Shown in pieces: positions 12,101 through 25,039 of a stretch of 64,000 nucleotides of DNA. This DNA is from Rallus limicola. Lineage: Eukaryota; Chordata; Aves; Gruiformes; Rallidae. Both the position numbers and the translations under genes were made by a program. The stretch lies in NCBI GenBank assembly GCA_022605955.1, contig JAKCOZ010000309.1, forward strand, positions 62,001-126,000. The letters run 5' to 3'. The notes beneath the pieces were generated by a model. The model did no database searches. It worked only from the letters and a program-made list of their open reading frames with translations, and was not told the origin of the DNA. Within the stretch, counting starts at the first letter, position 1, and the number at the start of each line of letters is the position of its first letter.

Positions 12101-12562
12101 TGTCACTTTGGCTCTCAGCCTTTTCCTTTGCCTGGAAAGAGGGAACATGCCTGGAAGCTCCTACGGTGCTTTTCTCGGCCCTAGCAGACTGCAGTTCAAA
12201 ACATGCTAAACGTCCAGCAATAACTCCCAAAGTAAAGAAGCTAGGCATGAAAGGCATAGCTTGTCTGAAACCTCCTAACAGGACACACAAGCAGACCCTG
12301 TCACTTTGGCTCTCAGCCTTTTCCTTTGCCTGGAAAGAAGGAACATACCTGCTACCTCCTACAGTGCTTTTCTCGGCCCTAGCAGACTGCAGTTCAAAAC
12401 ATGCTAAACGTCCAGCAATAACTCCCAAAGTAAAGAAGCTAGGACTGAAAGGCATAGCTTGTCTGAAACCTCCTAACAGGACACACAAGCAGACCCTGTC
12501 ACTTTGGCTCTCAGCCTTTTTCTTTTGCCTGGAAAGAGGGAACATGCCTGGAACCTCCTACG
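8206..12562. repeat. Long-range duplication, copy 2 (monomers 42-63)
   Basis: This is the partner of 87-4047 and keeps two monomers that copy 1 lacks. Paired marks are CTCAGCC at 11781, AACTTGCT in monomer 60, GCATGG near 11933, ACACGCT in monomer 53, ACTCTG in monomer 55, the TATAAAAG at 11565 and the +1 monomer 63. Private differences seen by eye include CCCAAGGTAAAG in monomer 57, where copy 1 has CCCAAAGTAAAG, and ACT versus CCT at positions 81-83 of monomer 56. Confidence 0.88.
12364..12562. repeat. 199-bp monomer 63 with +1 T-tract allele
   Basis: It carries the same compound change as monomer 20 (tract near 12515-12529) and the same LA MY left context. It lies 43 monomers plus 1 bp after monomer 20, which marks a long-range duplication. 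Confidence 0.95.
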
Positions 12563-14740
12563 GTGCTTTTCTCGGCCCTAGCAGACTGCAGTTCAAAACA
12601 TGCTAAACGTCCAGCAATAACTCCCAAAGTAAAGAAGCTAGGCATGAAAGGCATAGCTTGTCTGAAACCTCCTAACAGGACACACAAGCAGACCCTGTCA
12701 CTTTGGCTCTCAGCCTTTTCCTTTGCCTGGAAAGAGGGAACATGCCTGGAACCTCCTACGGTGCTTTTCTCGGCCCTAGCAGACTGCAGTTCAAAACATG
12801 CTAAACGTCCAGCAATAACTCCCAAAGTAAAGAAGCTAGGCATGAAAGGCATAGCTTGTCTGAAACCTCCTAACAGGACACACAAGCAGACCCTGTCACT
12901 TTGGCTCTCAGCCTTTTCCTTTGCCTGGAAAGAGGGAACATGCCTGGAACCTCCTACGGTGCTTTTCTCGGCCCTAGCAGACTGCAGTTCAAAACATGCT
13001 AAACGTCCAGCAATAACTCCCAAAGTAAAGAAGCTAGGATTGAAAGGCATAGCTTGTCTGAAACCTCCTAACAGGACACACAAGCAGACCCTGTCACTTT
13101 GGCTCTCAGCCTTTTCCTTTGCCTGGAAAGAGGGAACATGCCTGGAACCTCCTACGGTGCTTTTCTCGGCCCTAGCAGACTGCAGTTCAAAACATGCTAA
13201 ACGTCCAGCAATAACTCCCAAAGTAAAGAAGCTAGGCATGAAAGGCATAGCTTGTCTGAAACCTCCTAACAGGACACACAAGCAGACCCTGTCACTTTGG
13301 CTCTCAGCCTTTTCCTTTGCCTGGAAAGAAGGAACATACCTGCTACCTCCTACAGTGCTTTTCTCGGCCCTAGCAGACTGCAGTTCAAAACATGCTAAAC
13401 GTCCAGCAATAACTCCCAAAGTAAAGAAGCTAGGCATGAAAGGCATAGCTTGTCTGAAATCTTATAACAGGACACACAAGCAGACCCTGTCACTTTGGCT
13501 CTCAGCCTTTTCCTTTGCCTGGAAAGAGGGAACATGCCTGGAACCTCCTACGGTGCTTTTCTCGGCCCTAGCAGACTGCAGTTCAAAACATGCTAAACGT
13601 CCAGCAATAACTCCCAAAGTAAAGAAGCTAGGCATGAAAGGCATAGCTTGTCTGAAACCTCCTAACAGGACACACAAGCAGACCCTGTCACTTTGGCTCT
13701 CAGCCTTTTCCTTTGCCTGGAAAGAGGGAACATGCCTGGAACCTCCTACGGTGCTTTTCTCGGCCCTAGCAGACTGCAGTTCAAAACATGCTAAACGTCC
13801 AGCAATAACTCCCAAAGTAAAGAAGCTAGGCATGAAAGGCATAGCTTGTCTGAAACCTCCTAACAGGACACACAAGCAGACCCTGTCACTTTGGCTCTCA
13901 GCCTTTTCCTTTGCCTGGAAAGAGGGAACATGCCTGGAACCTCCTACAGTGCTTTTCTCGGCCCTAGCAGACTGCAGTTCAAAACATGCTAAATGTCCAG
14001 CAATAACTCCCAAAGTAAAGAAGCTAGGACTGAAAGGCATAGCTTGTCTGAAACCTCCTAACAGGACACACAAGCAGACCCTGTCACTTTGGCTCTCAGC
14101 CTTTTCCTTTGCCTGGAAAGAGGGAACATGCCTGGAAGCTCCTACGGTGCTTTTCTCGGCCCTAGCAGACTGCAGTTCAAAACATGCTAAACGTCCAGCA
14201 ATAACTCCCAAAGTAAAGAAGCTAGGCATGAAAGGCATAGCTTGTCTGAAACCTCCTAACAGGACACACAAGCAGACCCTGTCACTTTGGCTCTCAGCCT
14301 TTTCCTTTGCCTGGAAAGAGGGAACATACCTGCTACCTCCTACAGTGCTTTTCTCGGCCCTAGCAGACTGCAGTTCAAAACACGCTAAACGTCCAGCAAT
14401 AACTCCCAAAGTAAAGAAGCTAGGCATGAAAGGCATAGCTTGTCTGAAACCTCCTAACAGGACACACAAGCAGACCCTGTCACTTTGGCTCTCAGCCTTT
14501 TCCTTTGCCTGGAAAGAAGGAACATACCTGCTACCTCCTACAGTGCTTTTCTCGGCCCTAGCAGACTGCAGTTCAAAACATGCTAAACGTCCAGCAATAA
14601 CTCCCAAAGTAAAGAAGCTAGGACTGAAAGGCATAGCTTGTCTGAAACCTCCTAACAGGACACACAAGCAGACCCTGTCACTTTGGCTCTCAGCCTTTTC
14701 CTTTGCCTGGAAAGAGGGAACATGCCTGGAACCTCCTACG
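12563..14740. repeat. 18-monomer-offset duplication, copy 1 (monomers 64-74)
   Basis: This segment pairs with 16128-18305 at an offset of 3565 bp (18 monomers plus the +1 base). The key shared mark is AAATGTCC (13994), a CpG to TpG change at monomer position 46 found only in monomers 71 and 89. The copy order MC MC xC MY MC MC MC LA MY MY LC is shared. Monomer 66 carries the rare ATT at positions 81-83. Confidence 0.87.
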
Positions 14741-15928
14741 GTGCTTTTCTCGGCCCTAGCAGACTGCAGTTCAAAACATGCTAAACGTCCAGCAATAACT
14801 CCCAAAGTAAAGAAGCTAGGACTGAAAGGCATAGCTTGTCTGAAACCTCCTAACAGGACACACAAGCAGACTCTGTCACTTTGGCTCTCAGCCTTTTCCT
14901 TTGCCTGGAAAGAGGGAACATGCCTGGAACCTCCTACGGTGCTTTTCTCGGCCCTAGCAGACTGCAGTTCAAAACATGCTAAACGTCCAGCAATAACTCC
15001 CAAAGTAAAGAAGCTAGGACTGAAAGGCATAGCTTGTCTGAAACCTCCTAACAGGACACACAAGCAGACCCTGTCACTTTGGCTCTCAGCCTTTTCCTTT
15101 GCCTGGAAAGAGGGAACATGCCTGGAACCTCCTACGGTGCTTTTCTCGGCCCTAGCAGACTGCAGTTCAAAACATGCTAAACGTCCAGCAATAACTCCCA
15201 AAGTAAAGAAGCTAGGCATGAAAGGCATAGCTTGTCTGAAACCTCCTAACAGGACACACAAGCAGACCCTGTCACTTTGGCTCTCAGCCTTTTCCTTTGC
15301 CTGGAAAGAGGGAACATGCCTGGAACCTCCTACGGTGCTTTTCTCGGCCCTAGCAGACTGCAGTTCAAAACATGCTAAACGTCCAGCAATAACTCCCAAA
15401 GTAAAGAAGCTAGGACTGAAAGGCATAGCTTGTCTGAAACCTCCTAACAGGACACACAAGCAGACCCTGTCACTTTGGCTCTCAGCCTTTTCCTTTGCCT
15501 GGAAAGAGGGAACATGCCTGGAAGCTCCTACGGTGCTTTTCTCGGCCCTAGCAGACTGCAGTTCAAAACATGCTAAACGTCCAGCAATAACTCCCAAAGT
15601 AAAGAAGCTAGGCATGAAAGGCATAGCTTGTCTGAAACCTCCTAACAGGACACACAAGCAGACCCTGTCACTTTGGCTCTCAGCCTTTTCCTTTGCCTGG
15701 AAAGAAGGAACATACCTGCTACCTATAAAAGTGCTTTTCTCGGCCCTAGCAGACTGCAGTTCAAAACATGCTAAACGTCCAGCAATAACTCCCAAAGTAA
15801 AGAAGCTAGGACTGAAAGGCATAGCTTGTCTGAAACCTCCTAACAGGACACACAAGCAGACCCTGTCACTTTGGCTCTCAGCCTTTTCCTTTGCCTGGAA
15901 AGAAGGAACATACCTGCTACCTCCTACA

Positions 15929-16127
15929 GTGCTTTTCTCGGCCCTAGCAGACTGCAGTTCAAAACATGCTAAACGTCCAGCAATAACTCCCAAAGTAAAG
16001 AAGCTAGGACTGAAAGGCATAGCTTGTCTGAAACCTCCTAACAGGACACACAAGCAGACCCTGTCACTTTGGCTCTCAGCCTTTTTCTTTTGCCTGGAAA
16101 GAGGGAACATGCCTGGAACCTCCTACG
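15929..16127. repeat. 199-bp monomer 81 with +1 T-tract allele
   Basis: It has the same +1 allele (tract near 16080-16094), here preceded by MK LY rather than LA MY. It lies 18 monomers plus 1 bp after monomer 63. Confidence 0.95.
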
Positions 16128-18305
16128 GTGCTTTTCTCGGCCCTAGCAGACTGCAGTTCAAAACATGCTAAACGTCCAGCAATAACTCCCAAAGTAAAGA
16201 AGCTAGGCATGAAAGGCATAGCTTGTCTGAAACCTCCTAACAGGACACACAAGCAGACCCTGTCACTTTGGCTCTCAGCCTTTTCCTTTGCCTGGAAAGA
16301 GGGAACATGCCTGGAACCTCCTACGGTGCTTTTCTCGGCCCTAGCAGACTGCAGTTCAAAACATGCTAAACGTCCAGCAATAACTCCCAAAGTAAAGAAG
16401 CTAGGCATGAAAGGCATAGCTTGTCTGAAACCTCCTAACAGGACACACAAGCAGACCCTGTCACTTTGGCTCTCAGCCTTTTCCTTTGCCTGGAAAGAGG
16501 TAACATGCCTGGAACCTCCTACGGTGCTTTTCTCGGCCCTAGCAGACTGCAGTTCAAAACATGCTAAACGTCCAGCAATAACTCCCAAAGTAAAGAAGCT
16601 AGGCATGAAAGGCATAGCTTGTCTGAAACCTCCTAACAGGACACACAAGCAGACCCTGTCACTTTGGCTCTCAGCCTTTTCCTTTGCCTGGAAAGAGGGA
16701 ACATGCCTGGAACCTCCTACGGTGCTTTTCTCGGCCCTAGCAGACTGCAGTTCAAAACATGCTAAACGTCCAGCAATAACTCCCAAAGTAAAGAAGCTAG
16801 GCATGAAAGGCATAGCTTGTCTGAAACCTCCTAACAGGACACACAAGCAGACCCTGTCACTTTGGCTCTCAGCCTTTTCCTTTGCCTGGAAAGAAGGAAC
16901 ATACCTGCTACCTCCTACAGTGCTTTTCTCGGCCCTAGCAGACTGCAGTTCAAAACATGCTAAACGTCCAGCAATAACTCCCAAAGTAAAGAAGCTAGGC
17001 ATGAAAGGCATAGCTTGTCTGAAATCTTATAACAGGACACACAAGCAGACCCTGTCACTTTGGCTCTCAGCCTTTTCCTTTGCCTGGAAAGAGGGAACAT
17101 GCCTGGAACCTCCTACGGTGCTTTTCTCGGCCCTAGCAGACTGCAGTTCAAAACATGCTAAACGTCCAGCAATAACTCCCAAAGTAAAGAAGCTAGGCAT
17201 GAAAGGCATAGCTTGTCTGAAACCTCCTAACAGGACACACAAGCAGACCCTGTCACTTTGGCTCTCAGCCTTTTCCTTTGCCTGGAAAGAGGGAACATGC
17301 CTGGAACCTCCTACGGTGCTTTTCTCGGCCCTAGCAGACTGCAGTTCAAAACATGCTAAACGTCCAGCAATAACTCCCAAAGTAAAGAAGCTAGGCATGA
17401 AAGGCATAGCTTGTCTGAAACCTCCTAACAGGACACACAAGCAGACCCTGTCACTTTGGCTCTCAGCCTTTTCCTTTGCCTGGAAAGAGGGAACATGCCT
17501 GGAACCTCCTACAGTGCTTTTCTCGGCCCTAGCAGACTGCAGTTCAAAACATGCTAAATGTCCAGCAATAACTCCCAAAGTAAAGAAGCTAGGACTGAAA
17601 GGCATAGCTTGTCTGAAACCTCCTAACAGGACACACAAGCAGACCCTGTCACTTTGGCTCTCAGCCTTTTCCTTTGCCTGGAAAGAGGGAACATGCCTGG
17701 AAGCTCCTACGGTGCTTTTCTCGGCCCTAGCAGACTGCAGTTCAAAACATGCTAAACGTCCAGCAATAACTCCCAAAGTAAAGAAGCTAGGCATGAAAGG
17801 CATAGCTTGTCTGAAACCTCCTAACAGGACACACAAGCAGACCCTGTCACTTTGGCTCTCAGCCTTTTCCTTTGCCTGGAAAGAGGGAACATACCTGCTA
17901 CCTCCTACAGTGCTTTTCTCGGCCCTAGCAGACTGCAGTTCAAAACACGCTAAACGTCCAGCAATAACTCCCAAAGTAAAGAAGCTAGGCATGAAAGGCA
18001 TAGCTTGTCTGAAACCTCCTAACAGGACACACAAGCAGACCCTGTCACTTTGGCTCTCAGCCTTTTCCTTTGCCTGGAAAGAAGGAACATACCTGCTACC
18101 TCCTACGGTGCTTTTCTCGGCCCTAGCAGACTGCAGTTCAAAACATGCTAAACGTCCAGCAATAACTCCCAAAGTAAAGAAGCTAGGACTGAAAGGCATA
18201 GCTTGTCTGAAACCTCCTAACAGGACACACAAGCAGACCCTGTCACTTTGGCTCTCAGCCTTTTCCTTTGCCTGGAAAGAGGGAACATGCCTGGAACCTC
18301 CTACG
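16128..18305. repeat. 18-monomer-offset duplication, copy 2 (monomers 82-92)
   Basis: This is the partner of 12563-14740, with AAATGTCC at 17559. A private mark is GAGGTAACATG in monomer 83 (near 16500). The same GAGGTAACATG recurs far downstream in monomer 211 (near 41846), either by independent mutation or by conversion. Confidence 0.87.
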
Positions 18306-20087
18306 GTGCTTTTCTCGGCCCTAGCAGACTGCAGTTCAAAACATGCTAAACGTCCAGCAATAACTCCCAAAGTAAAGAAGCTAGGACTGAAAGGCATAGC
18401 TTGTCTGAAACCTCCTAACAGGACACACAAGCAGACCCTGTCACTTTGGCTCTCAGCCTTTTCCTTTGCCTGGAAAGAGGGAACATGCCTGGAACCTCCT
18501 ACGGTGCTTTTCTCGGCCCTAGCAGACTGCAGTTCAAAACATGCTAAACGTCCAGCAATAACTCCCAAAGTAAAGAAGCTAGGCATGAAAGGCATAGCTT
18601 GTCTGAAACCTCCTAACAGGACACACAAGCAGACTCTGTCACTTTGGCTCTCAGCCTTTTCCTTTGCCTGGAAAGAGGGAACATGCCTGGAACCTCCTAC
18701 GGTGCTTTTCTCGGCCCTAGCAGACTGCAGTTCAAAACATGCTAAACGTCCAGCAATAACTCCCAAAGTAAAGAAGCTAGGACTGAAAGGCATAGCTTGT
18801 CTGAAACCTCCTAACAGGACACACAAGCAGACCCTGTCACTTTGGCTCTCAGCCTTTTCCTTTGCCTGGAAAGAGGGAACATGCCTGGAACCTCCTACGG
18901 TGCTTTTCTCGGCCCTAGCAGACTGCAGTTCAAAACATGCTAAACGTCCAGCAATAACTCCCAAAGTAAAGAAGCTAGGCATGAAAGGCATAGCTTGTCT
19001 GAAACCTCCTAACAGGACACACAAGCAGACCCTGTCACTTTGGCTCTCAGCCTTTTCCTTTGCCTGGAAAGAGGGAACATGCCTGGAACCTCCTACGGTG
19101 CTTTTCTCGGCCCTAGCAGACTGCAGTTCAAAACATGCTAAACGTCCAGCAATAACTCCCAAAGTAAAGAAGCTAGGCATGAAAGGCATAGCTTGTCTGA
19201 AACCTCCTAACAGGACACACAAGCAGACCCTGTCACTTTGGCTCTCAGCCTTTTCCTTTGCCTGGAAAGAAGGAACATACCTGCTACCTATAAAAGTGCT
19301 TTTCTCGGCCCTAGCAGACTGCAGTTCAAAACATGCTAAACGTCCAGCAATAACTCCCAAAGTAAAGAAGCTAGGACTGAAAGGCATAGCTTGTCTGAAA
19401 CCTCCTAACAGGACACACAAGCTGACCCTGTCACTTTGGCTCTCAGCCTTTTCCTTTGCCTGGAAAGAAGGAACATACCTGCTACCTCCTACGGTGCTTT
19501 TCTCGGCCCTAGCAGACTGCAGTTCAAAACTTGCTAAACGTCCAGCAATAACTCCCAAAGTAAAGAAGCTAGGACTGAAAGGCATAGCTTGTCTGAAACC
19601 TCCTAACAGGACACACAAGCAGACCCTGTCACTTTGGCTCTCAGCCTTTTCCTTTGCCTGGAAAGAGGGAACATGCCTGGAACCTCCTACGGTGCTTTTC
19701 TCGGCCCTAGCAGACTGCAGTTCAAAACATGCTAAACGTCCAGCAATAACTCCCAAAGTAAAGAAGCTAGGACTGAAAGGCATAGCTTGTCTGAAACCTC
19801 CTAACAGGACACACAAGCACACCCTGTCACTTTGGCTCTCAGCCTTTTCCTTTGCCTGGAAAGAGGGAACATGCCTGGAAGCTCCTACGGTGCTTTTCTC
19901 GGCCCTAGCAGACTGCAGTTCAAAACATGCTAAACGTCCAGCAATAACTCCCAAAGTAAAGAAGCTAGGCATGAAAGGCATAGCTTGTCTGAAACCTCCT
20001 AACAGGACACACAAGCAGACCCTGTCACTTTGGCTCTCAGCCTTTTCCTTTGCCTGGAAAGAAGGAACATACCTGCTACCTCCTACA

Positions 20088-20286
20088 GTGCTTTTCTCGG
20101 CCCTAGCAGACTGCAGTTCAAAACATGCTAAACGTCCAGCAATAACTCCCAAAGTAAAGAAGCTAGGACTGAAAGGCATAGCTTGTCTGAAACCTCCTAA
20201 CAGGACACACAAGCAGACCCTGTCACTTTGGCTCTCAGCCTTTTTCTTTTGTCTGGAAAGAGGGAACATGCCTGGAACCTCCTACG
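20088..20286. repeat. 199-bp monomer 102, +1 allele with extra GTCTGG change
   Basis: The +1 tract is followed by TTTTGTCTGGAAAG instead of TTTTGCCTGGAAAG (near 20249). Only monomers 102 and 107 combine the +1 allele with this C to T change, so these two share a more recent ancestor than the other three. Confidence 0.94.
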
Positions 20287-21078
20287 GTGCTTTTCTCGGC
20301 CCTAGCAGACTGCAGTTCAAAACATGCTAAACGTCCAGCAATAACACCCAAAGTAAAGAAGCTAGGCATGAAAGGCATAGCTTGTCTGAAACCTCCTAAC
20401 AGGACACACAAGCAGACCCTGTCACTTTGGCTCTCAGCCTTTTCCTTTGCCTGGAAAGAAGGAACATACCTGCTACCTCCTACAGTGCTTTTCTCGGCCC
20501 TAGCAGACTGCAGTTCAAAACATGCTAAACGTCCAGCAATAACTCCCAAAGTAAAGAAGCTAGGCATGAAAGGCATAGCTTGTCTGAAACCTTATAACAG
20601 GACACACAAGCAGACCCTGTCACTTTGGCTCTCAGCCTTTTCCTTTGCCTGGAAAGAGGGAACATGCCTGGAACCTCCTACGGTGCTTTTCTCGGCCCTA
20701 GCAGACTGCAGTTCAAAACATGCTAAACGTCCAGCAATAACTCCCAAAGTAAAGAAGCTAGGCCTGAAAGGCATAGCTTGTCTGAAACCTCCTAACAGGA
20801 CACACAAGCAGACCCTGTCACTTTGGCTCTCAGCCTTTTCCTTTGCCTGGAAAGAGGGAACATGCCTGGAAGCCCCTACGGTGCTTTTCTCGGCCCTAGC
20901 AGACTGCAGTTCAAAACATGCTAAACGTCCAGCAATAACTCCCAAAGTAAAGAAGCTAGGCATGAAAGGCATAGCTTGTCTGAAACCTCCTAACAGGACA
21001 CACAAGCAGACCCTGTCACTTTGGCTCTCAGCCTTTTCCTTTGCCTGGAAAGAGGGAACATGCCTGGAACCTCCTACA

Positions 21079-21277
21079 GTGCTTTTCTCGGCCCTAGCAG
21101 ACTGCAGTTCAAAACATGCTAAACGTCCAGCAATAACTCCCAAAGTAAAGAAGCTAGGACTGAAAGGCATAGCTTGTCTGAAACCTCCTAACAGGACACA
21201 CAAGCAGACCCTGTCACTTTGGCTCTCAGCCTTTTTCTTTTGTCTGGAAAGAGGGAACATGCCTGGAACCTCCTACG
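21079..21277. repeat. 199-bp monomer 107, +1 allele with extra GTCTGG change
   Basis: This copy carries the same compound allele as monomer 102, five monomers plus 1 bp earlier. The copies following each (103-104 and 108-109) are also alike: MY, then an M-type copy with CCTTATAAC. It is the last +1 copy in the window. Confidence 0.94.
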
Positions 21278-24200
21278 GTGCTTTTCTCGGCCCTAGCAGA
21301 CTGCAGTTCAAAACATGCTAAACGTCCAGCAATAACTCCCAAAGTAAAGAAGCTAGGCATGAAAGGCATAGCTTGTCTGAAACCTCCTAACAGGACACAC
21401 AAGCAGACCCTGTCACTTTGGCTCTCAGCCTTTTCCTTTGCCTGGAAAGAAGGAACATACCTGCTACCTCCTACAGTGCTTTTCTCGGCCCTAGCAGACT
21501 GCAGTTCAAAACATGCTAAACGTCCAGCAATAACTCCCAAAGTAAAGAAGCTAGGCATGAAAGGCATAGCTTGTCTGAAACCTTATAACAGGACACACAA
21601 GCAGACCCTGTCACTTTGGCTCTCAGCCTTTTCCTTTGCCTGGAAAGAGGGAACATGCCTGGAACCTCCTACGGTGCTTTTCTCGGCCCTAGCAGACTGC
21701 AGTTCAAAACATGCTAAACGTCCAGCAATAACTCCCAAAGTAAAGAAGCTAGGCATGAAAGGCATAGCTTGTCTGAAACCTCCTAACAGGACACACAAGC
21801 AGACCCTGTCACTTTGGCTCTCAGCCTTTTCCTTTGCCTGGAAAGAGGGAACATGCCTGGAACCTCCTACGGTGCTTTTCTCGGCCCTAGCAGACTGCAG
21901 TTCAAAACATGCTAAACGTCCAGCAATAACTCCCAAAGTAAAGAAGCTAGGCATGAAAGGCATAGCTTGTCTGAAACCTCCTAACAGGACACACAAGCAG
22001 ACCCTGTCACTTTGGCTCTCAGCCTTTTCCTTTGCCTGGAAAGAAGGAACATACCTGCTACCTCCTACAGTGCTTTTCTCGGCCCTAGCAGACTGCAGTT
22101 CAAAACATGCTAAACGTCCAGCAATAACTCCCAAAGTAAAGAAGCTAGGCATGAAAGGCATAGCTTGTCTGAAATCTTATAACAGGACACACAAGCAGAC
22201 CCTGTCACTTTGGCTCTCAGCCTTTTCCTTTGCCTGGAAAGAGGGAACATGCCTGGAACCTCCTACGGTGCTTTTCTCGGCCCTAGCAGACTGCAGTTCA
22301 AAACTTGCTAAACGTCCAGCAATAACACCCAAAGTAAAGAAGCTAGGCCTGAAAGGCATAGCTTGTCTGAAACCTCCTAACAGGACACACAAGCAGACCC
22401 TGTCACTTTGGCTCTCAGCCTTTTCCTTTGCCTGGAAAGAGGGAACATGCCTGGAACCTCCTACGGTGCTTTTCTCGGCCCTAGCAGACTGCAGTTCAAA
22501 ACATGCTAAACGTCCAGCAATAACTCCCAAAGTAAAGAAGCTAGGACTGAAAGGCATAGCTTGTCTGAAACCTCCTAACAGGACACACAAGCAGACCCTG
22601 TCACTTTGGCTCTCAGCCTTTTCCTTTGCCTGGAAAGAGGGAACATGCCTGGAACCTCCTACGGTGCTTTTCTCGGCCCTAGCAGACTGCAGTTCAAAAC
22701 ATGCTAAACGTCCAGCAATAACTCCCAAAGTAAAGAAGCTAGGCATGAAAGGCATAGCTTGTCTGAAACCTCCTAACAGGACACACAAGCAGACCCTGTC
22801 ACTTTGGCTCTCAGCCTTTTCCTTTGCCTGGAAAGAGGGAACATGCCTGGAACCTCCTACGGTGCTTTTCTCGGCCCTAGCAGACTGCAGTTCAAAACAT
22901 GCTAAACGTCCAGCAATAACTCCCAAAGTAAAGAAGCTAGGCATGAAAGGCATAGCTTGTCTGAAACCTCCTAACAGGACACACAAGCAGACCCTGTCAC
23001 TTTGGCTCTCAGCCTTTTCCTTTGCCTGGAAAGAAGGAACATACCTGCTACCTCCTACAGTGCTTTTCTCGGCCCTAGCAGACTGCAGTTCAAAACACGC
23101 TAAACGTCCAGCAATAACTCCCAAAGTAAAGAAGCTAGGCATGAAAGGCATAGCTTGTCTGAAACCTCCTAACAGGACACACAAGCAGACCCTGTCACTT
23201 TGGCTCTCAGCCTTTTCCTTTGCCTGGAAAGAGGGAACATGCCTGGAACCTCCTACGGTGCTTTTCTCGGCCCTAGCAGACTGCAGTTCAAAACATGCTA
23301 AACGTCCAGCAATAACTCCCAAAGTAAAGAAGCTAGGCATGAAAGGCATAGCTTGTCTGAAACCTCCTAACAGGACACACAAGCAGACCCTGTCACTTTG
23401 GCTCTCAGCCTTTTCCTTTGCCTGGAAAGAAGGAACATACCTGCTACCTCCTACAGTGCTTTTCTCGGCCCTAGCAGACTGCAGTTCAAAACACGCTAAA
23501 CGTCCAGCAATAACTCCCAAAGTAAAGAAGCTAGGCATGAAAGGCATAGCTTGTCTGAAACCTCCTAACAGGACACACAAGCAGACCCTGTCACTTTGGC
23601 TCTCAGCCTTTTCCTTTGCCTGGAAAGAAGGAACATACCTGCTACCTCCTACAGTGCTTTTCTCGGCCCTAGCAGACTGCAGTTCAAAACATGCTAAACG
23701 TCCAGCAATAACTCCCAAAGTAAAGAAGCTAGGCATGAAAGGCATAGCTTGTCTGAAACCTTATAACAGGACACACAAGCAGACCCTGTCACTTTGGCTC
23801 TCAGCCTTTTCCTTTGCCTGGAAAGAGGGAACATGCCTGGAACCTCCTACGGTGCTTTTCTCGGCCCTAGCAGACTGCAGTTCAAAACATGCTAAACGTC
23901 CAGCAATAACTCCCAAAGTAAAGAAGCTAGGCATGAAAGGCATAGCTTGTCTGAAACCTCCTAACAGGACACACAAGCAGACCCTGTCACTTTGGCTCTC
24001 AGCCTTTTCCTTTGCCTGGAAAGAGGGAACATGCCTGGAACCTCCTACGGTGCTTTTCTCGGCCCTAGCAGACTGCAGTTCAAAACATGCTAAACGTCCA
24101 GCAATAACTCCCAAAGTAAAGAAGCTAGGCATGAAAGGCATAGCTTGTCTGAAACCTCCTAACAGGACACACAAGCAGACCCTGTCACTTTGGCTCTCAG

Positions 24201-25039
24201 CCTTTTCCTTTGCCTGGAAAGGGGGAACATGCCTGGAACCTCCTACAGTGCTTTTCTCGGCCCTAGCAGACTGCAGTTCAAAACATGCTAAACGTCCAGC
24301 AATAACTCCCAAAGTAAAGAAGCTAGGCATGAAAGGCATAGCTTGTCTGAAACCTCCTAACAGGAGACACAAGCAGACCCTGTCACTTTGGCTCTCAGCC
24401 TTTTCCTTTGCCTGGAAAGAGGGAACATACCTGCTACCTCCTACAGTGCTTTTCTCGGCCCTAGCAGACTGCAGTTCAAAACACGCTAAACGTCCAGCAA
24501 TAACTCCCAAAGTAAAGAAGCTAGGCATGAAAGGCATAGCTTGTCTGAAACCTCCTAACAGGACACACAAGCAGACCCTGTCACTTTGGCTCTCAGCCTT
24601 TTCCTTTGCCTGGAAAGAAGGAACATACCTGCTACCTCCTACAGTGCTTTTCTCGGCCCTAGCAGACTGCAGTTCAAAACATGCTAAACGTCCAGCAATA
24701 ACTCCCAAAGTAAAGAAGCTAGGACTGAAAGGCATAGCTTGTCTGAAACCTCCTAACAGGACACACAAGCAGACCCTGTCACTTTGGCTCTCAGCCTTTT
24801 CCTTTGCCTGGAAAGAGGGAACATGCCTGGAAGCTCCTACGGTGCTTTTCTCGGCCCTAGCAGACTGCAGTTCAAAACATGCTAAACGTCCAGCAATAAC
24901 TCCCAAAGTAAAGAAGCTAGGCATGAAAGGCATAGCTTGTCTGAAACCTCCTAACAGGACACACAAGCAGACCCTGTCACTTTGGCTCTCAGCCTTTTCC
25001 TTTGCCTGGAAAGAGGGAACATGCCTGGAACCTCCTACG

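Larger units (their letters stand above)
87..21277. repeat. Array region I: blocks ended by a +1-bp monomer (monomers 1-107)
   Basis: This region contains all five 199-bp monomers, which split it into blocks. Block 1 (monomers 1-20): LC MY LC MC MY MC LA MC MY MY LC MC LC MC MK LC LC LA MY LC(+1). Block 2 (21-63): MC MY MC MC MC MK LC LC LA MY LC MY MC LC MY MC MK LC LC LA MY LC MY MC MC MY MC MC MC LA MC MY MY LC MC LC MC MK LC LC LA MY LC(+1). Block 3 (64-81): MC MC LC MY MC MC MC LA MY MY LC LC LC MC LA MK LY LC(+1). Block 4 (82-102): MC MC MC MY MC MC MC LA MY MY LC LC MC LC MC MK LY LC LA MY LC(+1). Block 5 (103-107): MY MC LA MC LC(+1). Blocks are 20 (truncated by the window edge), 43, 18, 21 and 5 monomers long. 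Their shared internal order shows amplification as multi-monomer segments. Confidence 0.9.
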
